Shown piece after piece: positions 56,137-64,000 of a stretch of DNA of 64,000 nt. Origin of the DNA: an uncultured Prevotellaceae bacterium (lineage in GTDB: Bacteria > Bacteroidota > Bacteroidia > Bacteroidales > Bacteroidaceae); assembly GCA_902780025.1 (NCBI GenBank), contig CACZDV010000005.1, positions 43,775 through 107,774 of the forward strand. The letters are read 5' to 3'. The first letter of the stretch is position 1; each line of letters begins with the position of its first letter. Both the position numbers and the translations under genes were made by a program. The notes below the pieces were generated by a model. The model saw nothing but the letters and a program-made list of their open reading frames with translations. It did no database searches and was not told the origin of the DNA.

Positions 56137-56154
56137 CCATAAAACCCAACAACA

Positions 56155-57423
56155 ATGAAAAAAGCACTTAACATCCTTATCCTCTGGGCGTTGGCCACAG
56201 CCGCATGGGCACAGCAGACGCCTGCACTGGAACAAGTGAAGGCCGATCCGCGCAAAGCCTACGGAACGGACTACCCCTACCCTGAGACCACCTGCCAGCT
56301 GACCAAGGCGCCGAAAGGCTACAAACCCTTCTACATCAGCCACTACGGGCGCCACGGCTCACGATACTATTGGAACGCCATGCTCTACCGCGACCTTGAC
56401 TCGCTGCTGACCAAGGCCCACGCCAACCGACAGCTGACGGCCGAGGGCGAGGCCTTCCGCACGAAGTTCATGGCCGCCAAGGATCTGATGTCGGCCAGCG
56501 TCAGCGAACTGAGCGACCTGGGCTGGGAACAGCACCAACGCATCGCCCGCACAATGTACAACAACTTCCCCGAGGTCTTCAAGCGGGGCGGCGACGTCTT
56601 CGCCATCTCATCGCTCACCGGCCGCTGCGTACTCAGCATGGCGTCGTTCTGTGGGGAACTGACACAGTGTAACCCCAAGATTGAAATCCGCCAGCAATCG
56701 TCGCGTACCACACTCGACGGTGTGAAGCCCGACGACCGCCAGAACCCCCACTACAAGAAGTACCCCAAGTCGCGCCCGCGCTTCGAGGACAACCGCCAGC
56801 AGTTCAAGTATAGCGACGGACTGCGCCAGAAGGTCATCCAGCGCGTGTTCACCAGCACCGAAGGACTGCCTGGCAATGTGGGCGCCATCGGCAGTAACCT
56901 CATCAACCTCTACACCTCGCTGCCCAGCATCGGGCAGGAGGGCATGATGGGTAACATCATCAGCGACGGGGAGATAGCCGCCCGATGGGAGAACGAGAAC
57001 CTCGGGTCGTACACCTGGGTCTTCGAGCCGCGCTACGACATGATTCCCGTTGTGCGCGACATCATCGCAAAGGCCGACGCCGTCATCAGCGGCAACAGTC
57101 GGCGACTAGCTGACCTCCGCTTCGGCCACGACACCGTGCTCGGACCGCTCACCGTACTGATGGGACTCAACGGAGCCGACCGCGACCCAGCTGACCCCTA
57201 CGAAGTAAAAAACTGCTATCAGAACTGGCAGACGGGCAAGGCCTCGAACATGCAGCTCATCTTCTATCGCGGCAAACAGCCGCAGGACATCCTTGTGAAA
57301 TGCCTCCTCAACGGATGCGAAGCCACGCTGCCCCTACCTGCCGACAACTATCCCTATTATAAGTGGACAGACTTCAAGCAGTTCTATACAGAACGGTGCA
57401 ACAGCGTGGCTCCGGAAAAATAA
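56155..57423 (+). CDS. Histidine acid phosphatase (phytase/MINPP-like), exported
   Basis: A 422-residue phosphatase. The signal peptide MKKALNILILWALATAAWA is followed by Q-Q. The phosphate-binding motif YGRHGSR holds Arg66, His67 and Arg70; His67 would be the phosphorylated nucleophile. The second site is H-D at 325-326 (RFGHDTVLG), the proton-donor HD pair. The family includes phytases and multiple inositol polyphosphate phosphatases of gut Bacteroidetes, so release of phosphate from phytate or other phosphate esters in the periplasm is plausible but not proven. It follows the M16 peptidase by 18 bases and converges with fabD 19 bases away. Confidence 0.85.
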   Translation: MKKALNILILWALATAAWAQQTPALEQVKADPRKAYGTDYPYPETTCQLTKAPKGYKPFYISHYGRHGSRYYWNAMLYRDLDSLLTKAHANRQLTAEGEAFRTKFMAAKDLMSASVSELSDLGWEQHQRIARTMYNNFPEVFKRGGDVFAISSLTGRCVLSMASFCGELTQCNPKIEIRQQSSRTTLDGVKPDDRQNPHYKKYPKSRPRFEDNRQQFKYSDGLRQKVIQRVFTSTEGLPGNVGAIGSNLINLYTSLPSIGQEGMMGNIISDGEIAARWENENLGSYTWVFEPRYDMIPVVRDIIAKADAVISGNSRRLADLRFGHDTVLGPLTVLMGLNGADRDPADPYEVKNCYQNWQTGKASNMQLIFYRGKQPQDILVKCLLNGCEATLPLPADNYPYYKWTDFKQFYTERCNSVAPEK

Positions 57424-57442
57424 CTACTATTCTTTATGATTG

Positions 57443-58333
57443 TTATGCCTCAATACCGTGGGCACTGACCTCACGGTTGATCTTGGCAATCATACCCTGC
57501 AGGGCCTTGCCAGGACCGCATTCGGTGAAGTCGTCGGCACCGTCCTGAATCATCGACTGCACACACTGGGTCCAGCGGACGCTGGAGGTGAGCTGGGCGA
57601 TGAGGTTCTGCTTAATCTCGGCAGGATCGGTATGGGGCTTGCCATCCACGTTCTGATAGACGGGGCACTTCGGTGTCTGGAACTCGGTCTTCTCGATGGC
57701 AGCCTGCAGTTCGTCCTTGGCGGGCTGCATCAAGGGTGAGTGGAACGCACCGCCGACCTTCAGGGGCAGGGCGCGCTTGGCACCGGCAGCCTTCAGCTGC
57801 TCGCAGGCCTCGTTGATAGCCTCGACATTGCCGCTGATGACCAGCTGGCCGGGGTTGTTATAGTTGGCGCAGACAACGACGTTGCCCTCGCGGTTGATGC
57901 CGGCACATACTTCTTCGACTTTCTCATCGGGCAAACCGATGATGGCTGCCATCGTTGAAGGAGCTGCCTCGCAAGCCTTCTGCATAGCCATAGCACGAGC
58001 GTAGACCAGCTTCAGGCCGTCCTCGAACGAGAGGGCGCCAGCGGCTACCAATGCCGAGAACTCACCGAGCGAGTGGCCAGCAGTCATAGCAGGCTGGAAG
58101 GCGTCACCCATGCAGATGGCAGAAATGACGGAGTGGAGGAAGACGGCGGGCTGTGTCACCTTCGTCTGCTTCAGGTCGTCGTCGGTACCCTCGAACATGA
58201 TGTCGGTAATTCTGTAACCTAAGATTTCGTTAGCCTTTTCAAACAATTCTTTTGCTGTGGGGTTGTTGTCGTACAGGTCCTTGCCCATACCTACAAACTG
58301 TGCTCCCTGACCGGGAAAAACAAATGCTTTCAT
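57443..58333 (-). CDS. fabD: Malonyl-CoA:ACP transacylase
   Basis: A 296-residue cytoplasmic enzyme that moves malonyl from CoA to acyl carrier protein to start each fatty-acid elongation cycle. The N-terminal FPGQGAQ, the nucleophile motif GHSLGE with Ser88, the RxxxMQ-like RAMAMQKAC and the histidine in GGAFHSPLM are all in place. The length is normal for the family. The gene stands alone, not next to other fab genes, with its own promoter at 58371-58401. Confidence 0.93.
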   Translation of the reverse strand: MKAFVFPGQGAQFVGMGKDLYDNNPTAKELFEKANEILGYRITDIMFEGTDDDLKQTKVTQPAVFLHSVISAICMGDAFQPAMTAGHSLGEFSALVAAGALSFEDGLKLVYARAMAMQKACEAAPSTMAAIIGLPDEKVEEVCAGINREGNVVVCANYNNPGQLVISGNVEAINEACEQLKAAGAKRALPLKVGGAFHSPLMQPAKDELQAAIEKTEFQTPKCPVYQNVDGKPHTDPAEIKQNLIAQLTSSVRWTQCVQSMIQDGADDFTECGPGKALQGMIAKINREVSAHGIEA

Positions 58334-58370
58334 TTCTTCTTTTTATTTATAAATAATGAATTTGCGGGTG

Positions 58371-58401
58371 CAAAGGTACTACTTTTTTCTGAAAATTGCA
58401 A
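58371..58401 (-). promoter_or_regulatory. Promoter of fabD
   Basis: On the - strand: TTG (58401-58399), 20 bases, TACCTTTG (58378-58371), 37 bases before ATG 58333. It matches the Bacteroidetes promoter form. Confidence 0.6.
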
Positions 58402-58485
58402 CATCAGCGTTGCAATATCATCAAATCAGATGATAAATAAGGTTAAAGTAAACGCCAAAGCTACCTATTTTCGTGTACTTTTTCG

Positions 58486-58493
58486 TACCTTTG
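58486..58493 (+). promoter_or_regulatory. -7 element of the GGGtGRT pair
   Basis: TACCTTTG, matching TAnnTTTG, 42 bases before ATG 58536. No clear -33 TTTG is seen at 19-21 bases. The 202-bp spacer (58334-58535) holds this and the divergent fabD promoter; I see nothing else in it. Confidence 0.5.
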
Positions 58494-58535
58494 CAGCCAC
58501 TTAGATAAACATCTTATATTAATTAATATTTGAAT

Positions 58536-59237
58536 ATGCAGTATTCTAACGAAGTCAACAACATGTGCGTTGTTGCAAAAGGACCCAACCACGGTCCCGC
58601 CCCCATTCCTGAAGAGGGCAAATGGATCCAGGCAAAAGAGATCAAGGACATCTCAGGTTACACTCACGGTATCGGCTGGTGCGCCCCTCAGCAGGGTGCC
58701 TGCAAGTTGTCGCTGAACGTGAAGGACGGCATCATCCAGGAGGCTCTGGTTGAGACCATCGGCTGCACGGGTATGACCCACTCAGCCGCTATGGCCAGCG
58801 AGATTCTGCCGGGTAAGACCATCCTCGAGGCCCTGAACACCGACCTCGTTTGCGACGCTATCAACACCGCCATGCGCGAGTTGTTCCTCCAGATTGTCTA
58901 CGGACGCACACAGAGTGCCTTCTCAGAGGGTGGTCTGGTTATCGGTGCCGGTCTGGAAGATCTGGGTAAGGGCCTGCGCTCACAGACTGGTACACTCTAC
59001 GGCACGGTTGCCAAGGGTACCCGCTATCTGGAGCTGACTGAGGGTTACATCACCAAGCAGTTCCTGGACAAGGACAATCAGGTCTGCGGTTACGAGTATG
59101 TACACCTGGGCAAGATGATGGAAGCTATCAAGGACGGTATGGATGCCAACGAGGCCGTGAAGAAGTTCACCGGCAGCTATGGCCGCACCACCGCCGAGCA
59201 GGGAATTGTTAAAGCTATTGATCCACGTAAAGAATAA
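58536..59237 (+). CDS. NifU-like scaffold protein of the GGGtGRT pair
   Basis: A 233-residue protein from ATG 58536; the frame also holds a TTG two codons earlier, which I do not favour. The segment TIGCTGMTHSAAMASEILPG followed by KTILEAL parallels the conserved cysteine region of NifU/IscU iron-sulfur scaffolds, and two more cysteines occur in GWCAPQQGACKLSL. Such proteins are annotated as iron-sulfur assembly scaffolds and are regularly followed by a GGGtGRT protein, as here (15-base gap). The biochemical role of the pair is, as far as I know, not established; cluster binding is inferred from the cysteines. Confidence 0.8.
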   Translation: MQYSNEVNNMCVVAKGPNHGPAPIPEEGKWIQAKEIKDISGYTHGIGWCAPQQGACKLSLNVKDGIIQEALVETIGCTGMTHSAAMASEILPGKTILEALNTDLVCDAINTAMRELFLQIVYGRTQSAFSEGGLVIGAGLEDLGKGLRSQTGTLYGTVAKGTRYLELTEGYITKQFLDKDNQVCGYEYVHLGKMMEAIKDGMDANEAVKKFTGSYGRTTAEQGIVKAIDPRKE

Positions 59238-59252
59238 GAGGAGGACCAAAAG

Positions 59253-60266
59253 ATGATTAGAAAAGTATCATTCGAGAGCTACGAGCGTCGTATCAACCAG
59301 GTACTGGCCGCTCTGAAAGAGAACGGAATCAACAGCATTGAGGAGGCAAACGAGATTTGCGACAAGGCTGGTGTTGACCCCTACCAGATGTGTGAGGACA
59401 CCCAGCGCATCTGCTTTGAGAACGCTAAGTGGGCATACGTCTGCGGTGCTGCCATCGCTATCAAGAAGGGCGTGAAGAATGCTGCCGACGCTGCCGAGGC
59501 TATCGGTATCGGCCTGCAGTCGTTCTGCATCCCCGGTTCAGTGGCCGATGACCGCAAGGTGGGTCTGGGTCACGGTAACCTGGCTGCCCGTCTGCTGCGC
59601 GAGGAGACTGAGTGCTTCGCCTTCCTGGCTGGTCACGAGTCGTTCGCCGCTGCTGAGGGTGCCATCAAGATTGCTGAGAAGGCCAACAAGGTTCGCCAGA
59701 AGCCCCTCCGCGTCATCCTGAACGGTCTGGGCAAGGACGCTGCCATGATTATCAGCCGCATCAACGGTTTCACATACGTACAGACTCAGTTCGACTACTA
59801 CACCGGTGAGGTGAAGGTCGTCAAGGAGACTCCGTACAGCGATGGTCCCCGCGCCAAGGTGAAGTGCTACGGTGCCGACGACGTCCGCGAGGGTGTTGCC
59901 ATCCTGTGGAAGGAGAACGTCGACGTGTCGATTACGGGTAACTCTACCAACCCCACCCGTTTCCAGCACCCCGTGGCTGGTACATACAAGAAGGAGCGCG
60001 TGCTTGCTGGCAAGCCCTACTTCTCAGTAGCCTCTGGTGGTGGTACAGGTCGTACGCTGCACCCCGATAACATGGCTGCAGGTCCCGCCTCTTACGGTAT
60101 GACCGACACACTGGGACGTATGCACAGCGACGCTCAGTTTGCTGGTTCCAGCTCAGTGCCCGCCCACGTTGAGATGATGGGCTTCCTGGGTATTGGTAAC
60201 AACCCGATGGTAGGTGCTACGGTATCTATCGCCGTGGAGGTCAGCCTTGCCCTGAACGGTAAGTAA
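59253..60266 (+). CDS. GGGtGRT protein
   Basis: A 337-residue protein with the name-giving motif GGGTGRT at residues 262-268 (SVASGGGTGRTLHPDN). Other conserved-looking stretches are GLGHGNLAARLLREETECF and SITGNSTNPTRFQHPVAG. Cysteines at 37, 47, 54, 64, 92, 121 and 205 could serve a metal or a cluster. No signal peptide, so cytoplasmic. It follows the NifU-like gene by 15 bases and is closed by a terminator, so the two form their own operon. The function is unknown to me; the Gly-rich motif could bind a nucleotide or phosphate (inference). Confidence 0.85.
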   Translation: MIRKVSFESYERRINQVLAALKENGINSIEEANEICDKAGVDPYQMCEDTQRICFENAKWAYVCGAAIAIKKGVKNAADAAEAIGIGLQSFCIPGSVADDRKVGLGHGNLAARLLREETECFAFLAGHESFAAAEGAIKIAEKANKVRQKPLRVILNGLGKDAAMIISRINGFTYVQTQFDYYTGEVKVVKETPYSDGPRAKVKCYGADDVREGVAILWKENVDVSITGNSTNPTRFQHPVAGTYKKERVLAGKPYFSVASGGGTGRTLHPDNMAAGPASYGMTDTLGRMHSDAQFAGSSSVPAHVEMMGFLGIGNNPMVGATVSIAVEVSLALNGK

Positions 60267-60306
60267 TACCATACTATACATATACAGAACTAATATGGAC
60301 TAACGG

Positions 60307-60346
60307 TGCGGTGAACTTCTTTTGCGAGTTGTTCACCGCATTTTTT
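60307..60346 (+). terminator. Intrinsic terminator after the GGGtGRT gene
   Basis: TGCGGTGAAC (60307-60316) pairs perfectly with GTTCACCGCA (60331-60340) around a 14-base loop and is followed by six T. The next gene starts only 16 bases later, so its promoter must overlap or lie within this region; I found no consensus promoter there. Confidence 0.85.
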
Positions 60347-60361
60347 ACTATCGAAACATCC

Positions 60362-63300
60362 ATGAACAAAACAAGACTTGTCTTAGTGCTAACATTAGGA
60401 CTCATCGTTACAGCCACGTGGGGCACCCGGAAGAAGGCTGCCACAACGGGCAACTCCCTGGTCATCAACGAGATGATGGCCTCCAATGTCGATGAGTTCA
60501 TCAGCCCCGCCTATAATTTCGATGGTTGGATAGAGCTGTACAACCCGACAGAGCAGTCGGTGGCGCTGGCAGGTCTTTACCTCAGCGATGACGCCAAGAA
60601 TCTGAAGAAATGGCAGATTCCCGTCAGCGTGGGCAGCCTTAAGTCCAAGGCTTTCCGCGTACTGTGGTTCGACAGCAACAACATCGAGCCGAAGAACGCA
60701 CCCTTCAAACTGGACGTTGACGGCGGCACGATCTACGTGAGCAACAGCGAGGGTAAACTGTTGTTCAGTCAGGACTATCCCGCCAGTATGGAGCGCGTCA
60801 GCTATGCCCGCACCACCGACGGCGGCGACACTTGGGGTAACACGTCGATGGCCACTCCCGGAGCATCGAACAACAACAGCAAGTTTGCAAGCCGCCAACT
60901 GTCGGCTCCCGTCGTCGACGAGCCTTCGCAGGTGTTTTCCGGAACAAAGAATGTCAACGTCACCATCCCGCCGGGCTGCACCCTGCGTTACACCACTGAC
61001 GGTTCACTACCCACCCTGACCAACGGCGAGACCAGCACAACGGGACAGTTCACCGTACTCAGCCGGAATACGAACTACCGCTTCAGACTATTCTCCGACA
61101 CACTGTTAGCATCACCCGTCACCACGCGTTCCTATATATATATGAACAAGAACTATCCGCTTCCCATCCTGTCGGTGGTCTGCGATAAACGGTTTGTAAG
61201 CGACGACTCGATCGGTGTGATGGTCAGAGGCAAGAATGGCCGACCTGGAAACGGGCAGTCGTCTGCCTGCAACTGGAACATGGATTGGGAGCGGCCCGTC
61301 AACTTCTCCTACATAGACACGGAGAACGAGATGGTGCTCAATCAGGACGTCAACCTCGAGATGTGCGGCGGTTGGAGCCGAGCGTGGACGCCCCACTCGT
61401 TCAAGCTGAAAGGCAGCAAGGAACTGGGAGGCAACAAAAACCTGCCCTACCCCTTCTTTGAACAGAAGCCATACATCAGGAACCGCACGATACAGGTACG
61501 TAACGGCGGCAACGACACCAAATGCCGCTTCAAGGATCCCTCGCTGCAATACATCGTGGAATCGTCTGGACTTAACCTCGACTGTCAGAGCTACCAGCCC
61601 GTCCACGAGTTCATCAACGGCAGCTACATTGGCGTGATGAACGTACGTGAACCCAACAACAAACACTACGTCTATGCCAACTACGGATGGGACGAAGACG
61701 AGATAGAACAGTTCGAGATGTCGCCCGACTCAGGCTACGTCCAGAAATGCGGAACCCCCGACGCCTTCAACGAACTGGTGGACGTGCTCTCCGAAGATGC
61801 TGCTAACAGCGAGACCTACGACGAGATATGCCGGGTGCTGGACATCGACAATTACATCAACTACATGGCGGTACAGTTGTATCTGGGCAACTGGGACTGG
61901 CCACAGAACAATACTAAGGGCTTCAGATATATTGACGGGGGGAAGTTCCGCTTCATCCTCTACGACCTCGACGGAGCTTTCAACGCCAATAGTCCGTTCA
62001 GCACCTTCATGGACAAGGAGTATTACCAATTCGATCAGCTCTACCCAAGATCCTTGGGAAGAATCTTTGGGCAGATACGCTTTGTGACGCTTTTCCGTAA
62101 CCTGCTCCAGAACGAGGACTTCCGTCACCGTTTCATTGACACGTATTGCCTGATAGGCGGCAGCGTGTACGAAGCCAGCCGTTCAACGGAAATCATCGAC
62201 GAACTGCTGCATCGCGTCAATCCTGCCATGAGCATTAACAGCGGCTCAGCCACGAGCACGGCCAATGAGGTGAAGAGCAACCTAAACAGCCGATTGAATA
62301 CAGCAACTTCGGCCCTGCGTAATTACTGGCTTTTCGACCTCTACGACACCCCTGCGCAGAAGGCAAGCATCAAGAGTGATGTAGATGGGGCCCAACTGCT
62401 GATTAACAATCTGCAGGTGCCGACAGGGAAGTTCAACGGAAACTTGTTTGCGCCTGTCACGCTGAAAGCCGTCGCACCGGCAGGTTATGCTTTCCAGGGA
62501 TGGCTCTCGTCGAACAACATCAAGACCATCATCAGTAGCGGTAGTCAATGGAGCTACTATGACCAAGGCTCACTCAACGATGAGGACTGGACCTCTGCCA
62601 CCTACGATACCACCAAATGGAAGCAGGGAACGGCTCCGCTCGGTTATGGCAAGGATGGCATTAGAACAACCCTCAGCTACGGAAGCAGTAGTAACAAACG
62701 GCCTACATCCTATTTCCGAACCACCGTCACGCTGGAGAACAAGCCTAAGACCACCGATGAGTTCATGCTGAACTTCACCGTCGACGACGGTATCATCGTC
62801 TATGTCAACGGAAAAGAAGCCGGACGTTACAACATGCCATCGGATGGTGTCAGCTACTCTACATTTGCCACTTCATACGCTCCCGGCAATCCGGACACAG
62901 GAAGCATGAAGCTGAAAACCAGTCTCTTCCAACAAGGCGTCAACACGATTGCCGTTGAGCTGCACAACAACAGCGCCACGTCAAGCGATTTGTACTGGGA
63001 TGCAGAAGTGACGATGACGTTCACGTCAGACAATCTGGTCTACTACTCGAAAGAGCAGGAGATAGAAATGCCTGACGGAAAAGTCAACCTGACGGCCAGT
63101 TACCGTCCCCTCACCGACCAGGAACGCAAAGAACAGGGAATCAGTCCTGTACGCATCAACGAAGTGAGTGCATCAAACAACGCCCTGATTAATGAATACG
63201 GAAAGAAGAACGACTGGGTGGAACTCTATAACACGACCAACGAAGCGATTGACGTAGAGGGCATGTACCTGACCGACAACACAGAGAAGCCCACAAAGTA

Positions 63301-63886
63301 CCAGATTTCCAAAGACGGTACGAGCGTCAATACCATCATTCCCGCCCACGGCTATCTGCTGATATGGTGCGACAAGCTGGCCACAACAAGCCAGGCGCTG
63401 CACGCTCCGTTTAAGATTAGTGACGACGGCGGTATCATGGCACTCACCGCTGCCGACAAAACCTGGTCGGACACTTTCTGCTATGACGCCCACGACGGGA
63501 ACTCCACGGCAGGACGCTTCCCTGACGGAGCCGGGCAGGTGTTCACCATGAACGTGCCCACCATCGGCAAGGCCAATATCATGACAAGCTACATGGTGGA
63601 AGTGCCCCAGAAGGATGTAGTGATTGACAAGGTTTCAACCCTCATTGCTACTGCCGGCAACTTCCGCATCCGATACGGCGCACAGCAGCTGATTGTAAAA
63701 GGTGAGAACAGCGGCGGGGTTCAGGTAGACATCTATACGACAGACGGCCGCCTGATATCGCATGCCGACCTGATGATGACCAACGAAAAGTGTACGTTCG
63801 ACATTACCCACCTGCCAGCAGGCTTCTACGTCGCCAGGGCGACCAACGAACAGGGAGAACGCGTCAGTTGTAAGTTTATGAAATAA
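60362..63886 (+). CDS. CotH-kinase / lamin-tail protein with T9SS tail
   Basis: An 1174-residue protein from ATG 60362; the frame opens upstream in the terminator, but only this ATG starts a signal peptide (MNKTRLVLVLTLGLIVTATWG). Order of parts: lamin-tail domain (about 30-140; INEMMASNVDEF, GWIELYNP); chitobiase-C-like Ig domain (about 180-255; LRYTTDGSLPT); CotH kinase-like domain (about 260-600; the late FRFILYDLDGAFN would bind metal); a jelly-roll, galactose-binding-like domain (about 720-880; FTVDDGIIVYVNGKEAG, NTIAVELHN); a second lamin-tail domain (about 915-1045; INEVSASN, DWVELYN); and a T9SS sorting domain at the end (VDIYTTDGRLIS, LPAGFYVARA). It is thus predicted to be secreted and surface-attached. 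The CotH domain may phosphorylate or bind an extracellular partner; the target is unknown. Confidence 0.88.
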   Translation: MNKTRLVLVLTLGLIVTATWGTRKKAATTGNSLVINEMMASNVDEFISPAYNFDGWIELYNPTEQSVALAGLYLSDDAKNLKKWQIPVSVGSLKSKAFRVLWFDSNNIEPKNAPFKLDVDGGTIYVSNSEGKLLFSQDYPASMERVSYARTTDGGDTWGNTSMATPGASNNNSKFASRQLSAPVVDEPSQVFSGTKNVNVTIPPGCTLRYTTDGSLPTLTNGETSTTGQFTVLSRNTNYRFRLFSDTLLASPVTTRSYIYMNKNYPLPILSVVCDKRFVSDDSIGVMVRGKNGRPGNGQSSACNWNMDWERPVNFSYIDTENEMVLNQDVNLEMCGGWSRAWTPHSFKLKGSKELGGNKNLPYPFFEQKPYIRNRTIQVRNGGNDTKCRFKDPSLQYIVESSGLNLDCQSYQPVHEFINGSYIGVMNVREPNNKHYVYANYGWDEDEIEQFEMSPDSGYVQKCGTPDAFNELVDVLSEDAANSETYDEICRVLDIDNYINYMAVQLYLGNWDWPQNNTKGFRYIDGGKFRFILYDLDGAFNANSPFSTFMDKEYYQFDQLYPRSLGRIFGQIRFVTLFRNLLQNEDFRHRFIDTYCLIGGSVYEASRSTEIIDELLHRVNPAMSINSGSATSTANEVKSNLNSRLNTATSALRNYWLFDLYDTPAQKASIKSDVDGAQLLINNLQVPTGKFNGNLFAPVTLKAVAPAGYAFQGWLSSNNIKTIISSGSQWSYYDQGSLNDEDWTSATYDTTKWKQGTAPLGYGKDGIRTTLSYGSSSNKRPTSYFRTTVTLENKPKTTDEFMLNFTVDDGIIVYVNGKEAGRYNMPSDGVSYSTFATSYAPGNPDTGSMKLKTSLFQQGVNTIAVELHNNSATSSDLYWDAEVTMTFTSDNLVYYSKEQEIEMPDGKVNLTASYRPLTDQERKEQGISPVRINEVSASNNALINEYGKKNDWVELYNTTNEAIDVEGMYLTDNTEKPTKYQISKDGTSVNTIIPAHGYLLIWCDKLATTSQALHAPFKISDDGGIMALTAADKTWSDTFCYDAHDGNSTAGRFPDGAGQVFTMNVPTIGKANIMTSYMVEVPQKDVVIDKVSTLIATAGNFRIRYGAQQLIVKGENSGGVQVDIYTTDGRLISHADLMMTNEKCTFDITHLPAGFYVARATNEQGERVSCKFMK

Positions 63887-63888
63887 AA

Positions 63889-63913
63889 GAAGTCCGATTT
63901 GAAATCGGACTTC
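63889..63913 (+). terminator. Hairpin after the CotH gene
   Basis: GAAGTCCGATTT and AAATCGGACTTC are exact inverted copies of 12 bases separated by one base, starting 3 bases after the stop codon. No long T-run follows. It is probably a terminator or mRNA 3'-end hairpin. Confidence 0.7.
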
Positions 63914-63926
63914 GTTGTTGCGGAGG

Positions 63927-63998
63927 CAGGACTCGCGCTCGGCCCATAGGGACGCTTCGCTCTGCGAAGAACTGCGACCGGGAGCATGTCGAGTCCTG
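63927..63998. other. Folded element at the window edge
   Basis: CAGGACTCG (63927-63935) and CGAGTCCTG (63990-63998) are perfect 9-base inverted copies. Inside them are a CCC-ATA-GGG hairpin (63943-63951) and a CTTCGC-TCT-GCGAAG hairpin (63955-63969), giving a cloverleaf-like layout. The sequence from 63920 looks like the end of a - strand tRNA gene (GCGAGTCC-TGCCTCCGCA), but the T-loop TTCGA is absent. It may be a tRNA-derived repeat or a gene continuing past 64000. Confidence 0.35.
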
Positions 63999-64000
63999 GC

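Noticed and set aside
60311-60361. Start of the CotH protein at GTG 60311
   Set aside because: This part lies inside the terminator hairpin of the preceding gene and would place hydrophobic residues before a second, complete signal peptide that begins at ATG 60362.

Overview
This window reads as chromosomal DNA of a Bacteroidales bacterium, most likely a Prevotella/Segatella-type gut or rumen species. The evidence is: Mfa/Fim-type fimbrillin lipoproteins with DUF3575 and DUF5119 partners; C-terminal type IX secretion (T9SS) sorting domains on three proteins; a fused MurF-alanine racemase; the NifU-like/GGGtGRT gene pair; and promoters of the Bacteroidetes form TTTG-N19-21-TAnnTTTG. The genus is an inference, and no rRNA or intact tRNA was found.

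Left part (1-24606, all + strand): what looks like one long fimbrial-type operon. It holds a truncated DUF3575 protein, a DUF5119 lipoprotein, four fimbrillin-like lipoproteins, a 4206-residue secreted protein with a T9SS tail, and a 1131-residue GLUG-motif protein. Two of the spacers between fimbrillin genes hold matching hairpins with a tRNA T-loop-like loop and compensatory base changes.

A 387-bp spacer (24607-24993) carries spaced direct repeats, a 40-bp AT palindrome inside a 20-bp inverted repeat, and a good promoter. It leads into a single 20-kb gene (24994-45075) for a 6693-residue protein made almost entirely of [VIL]-[YF]-G-G-G units. This protein is repeated at three levels: short units of about 37 residues, five copies of a cysteine-marked module (A), and two copies of a very large module (B). 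The 4206- and 1131-residue proteins carry the same short unit, so the three giants form one family. I cannot match it to a named, characterised family. The likely picture is a surface fibre system: fimbrillin subunits plus very long beta-solenoid-like proteins.

Middle part (45134-48939, - strand): a three-gene operon for uronate use, with an EIIC-Gat-type transporter without its EIIA/EIIB partners, a KduI isomerase that carries a signal peptide, and an ExuT-type hexuronate transporter.

Right part (49070-63886): an M6 metalloprotease; the MurF-Alr fusion; an M16 peptidase followed by a histidine acid phosphatase; FabD; the NifU-like/GGGtGRT pair; and a large secreted CotH-kinase/lamin-tail protein. 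The last 114 bases hold a terminator and an unexplained folded element cut by the window edge.
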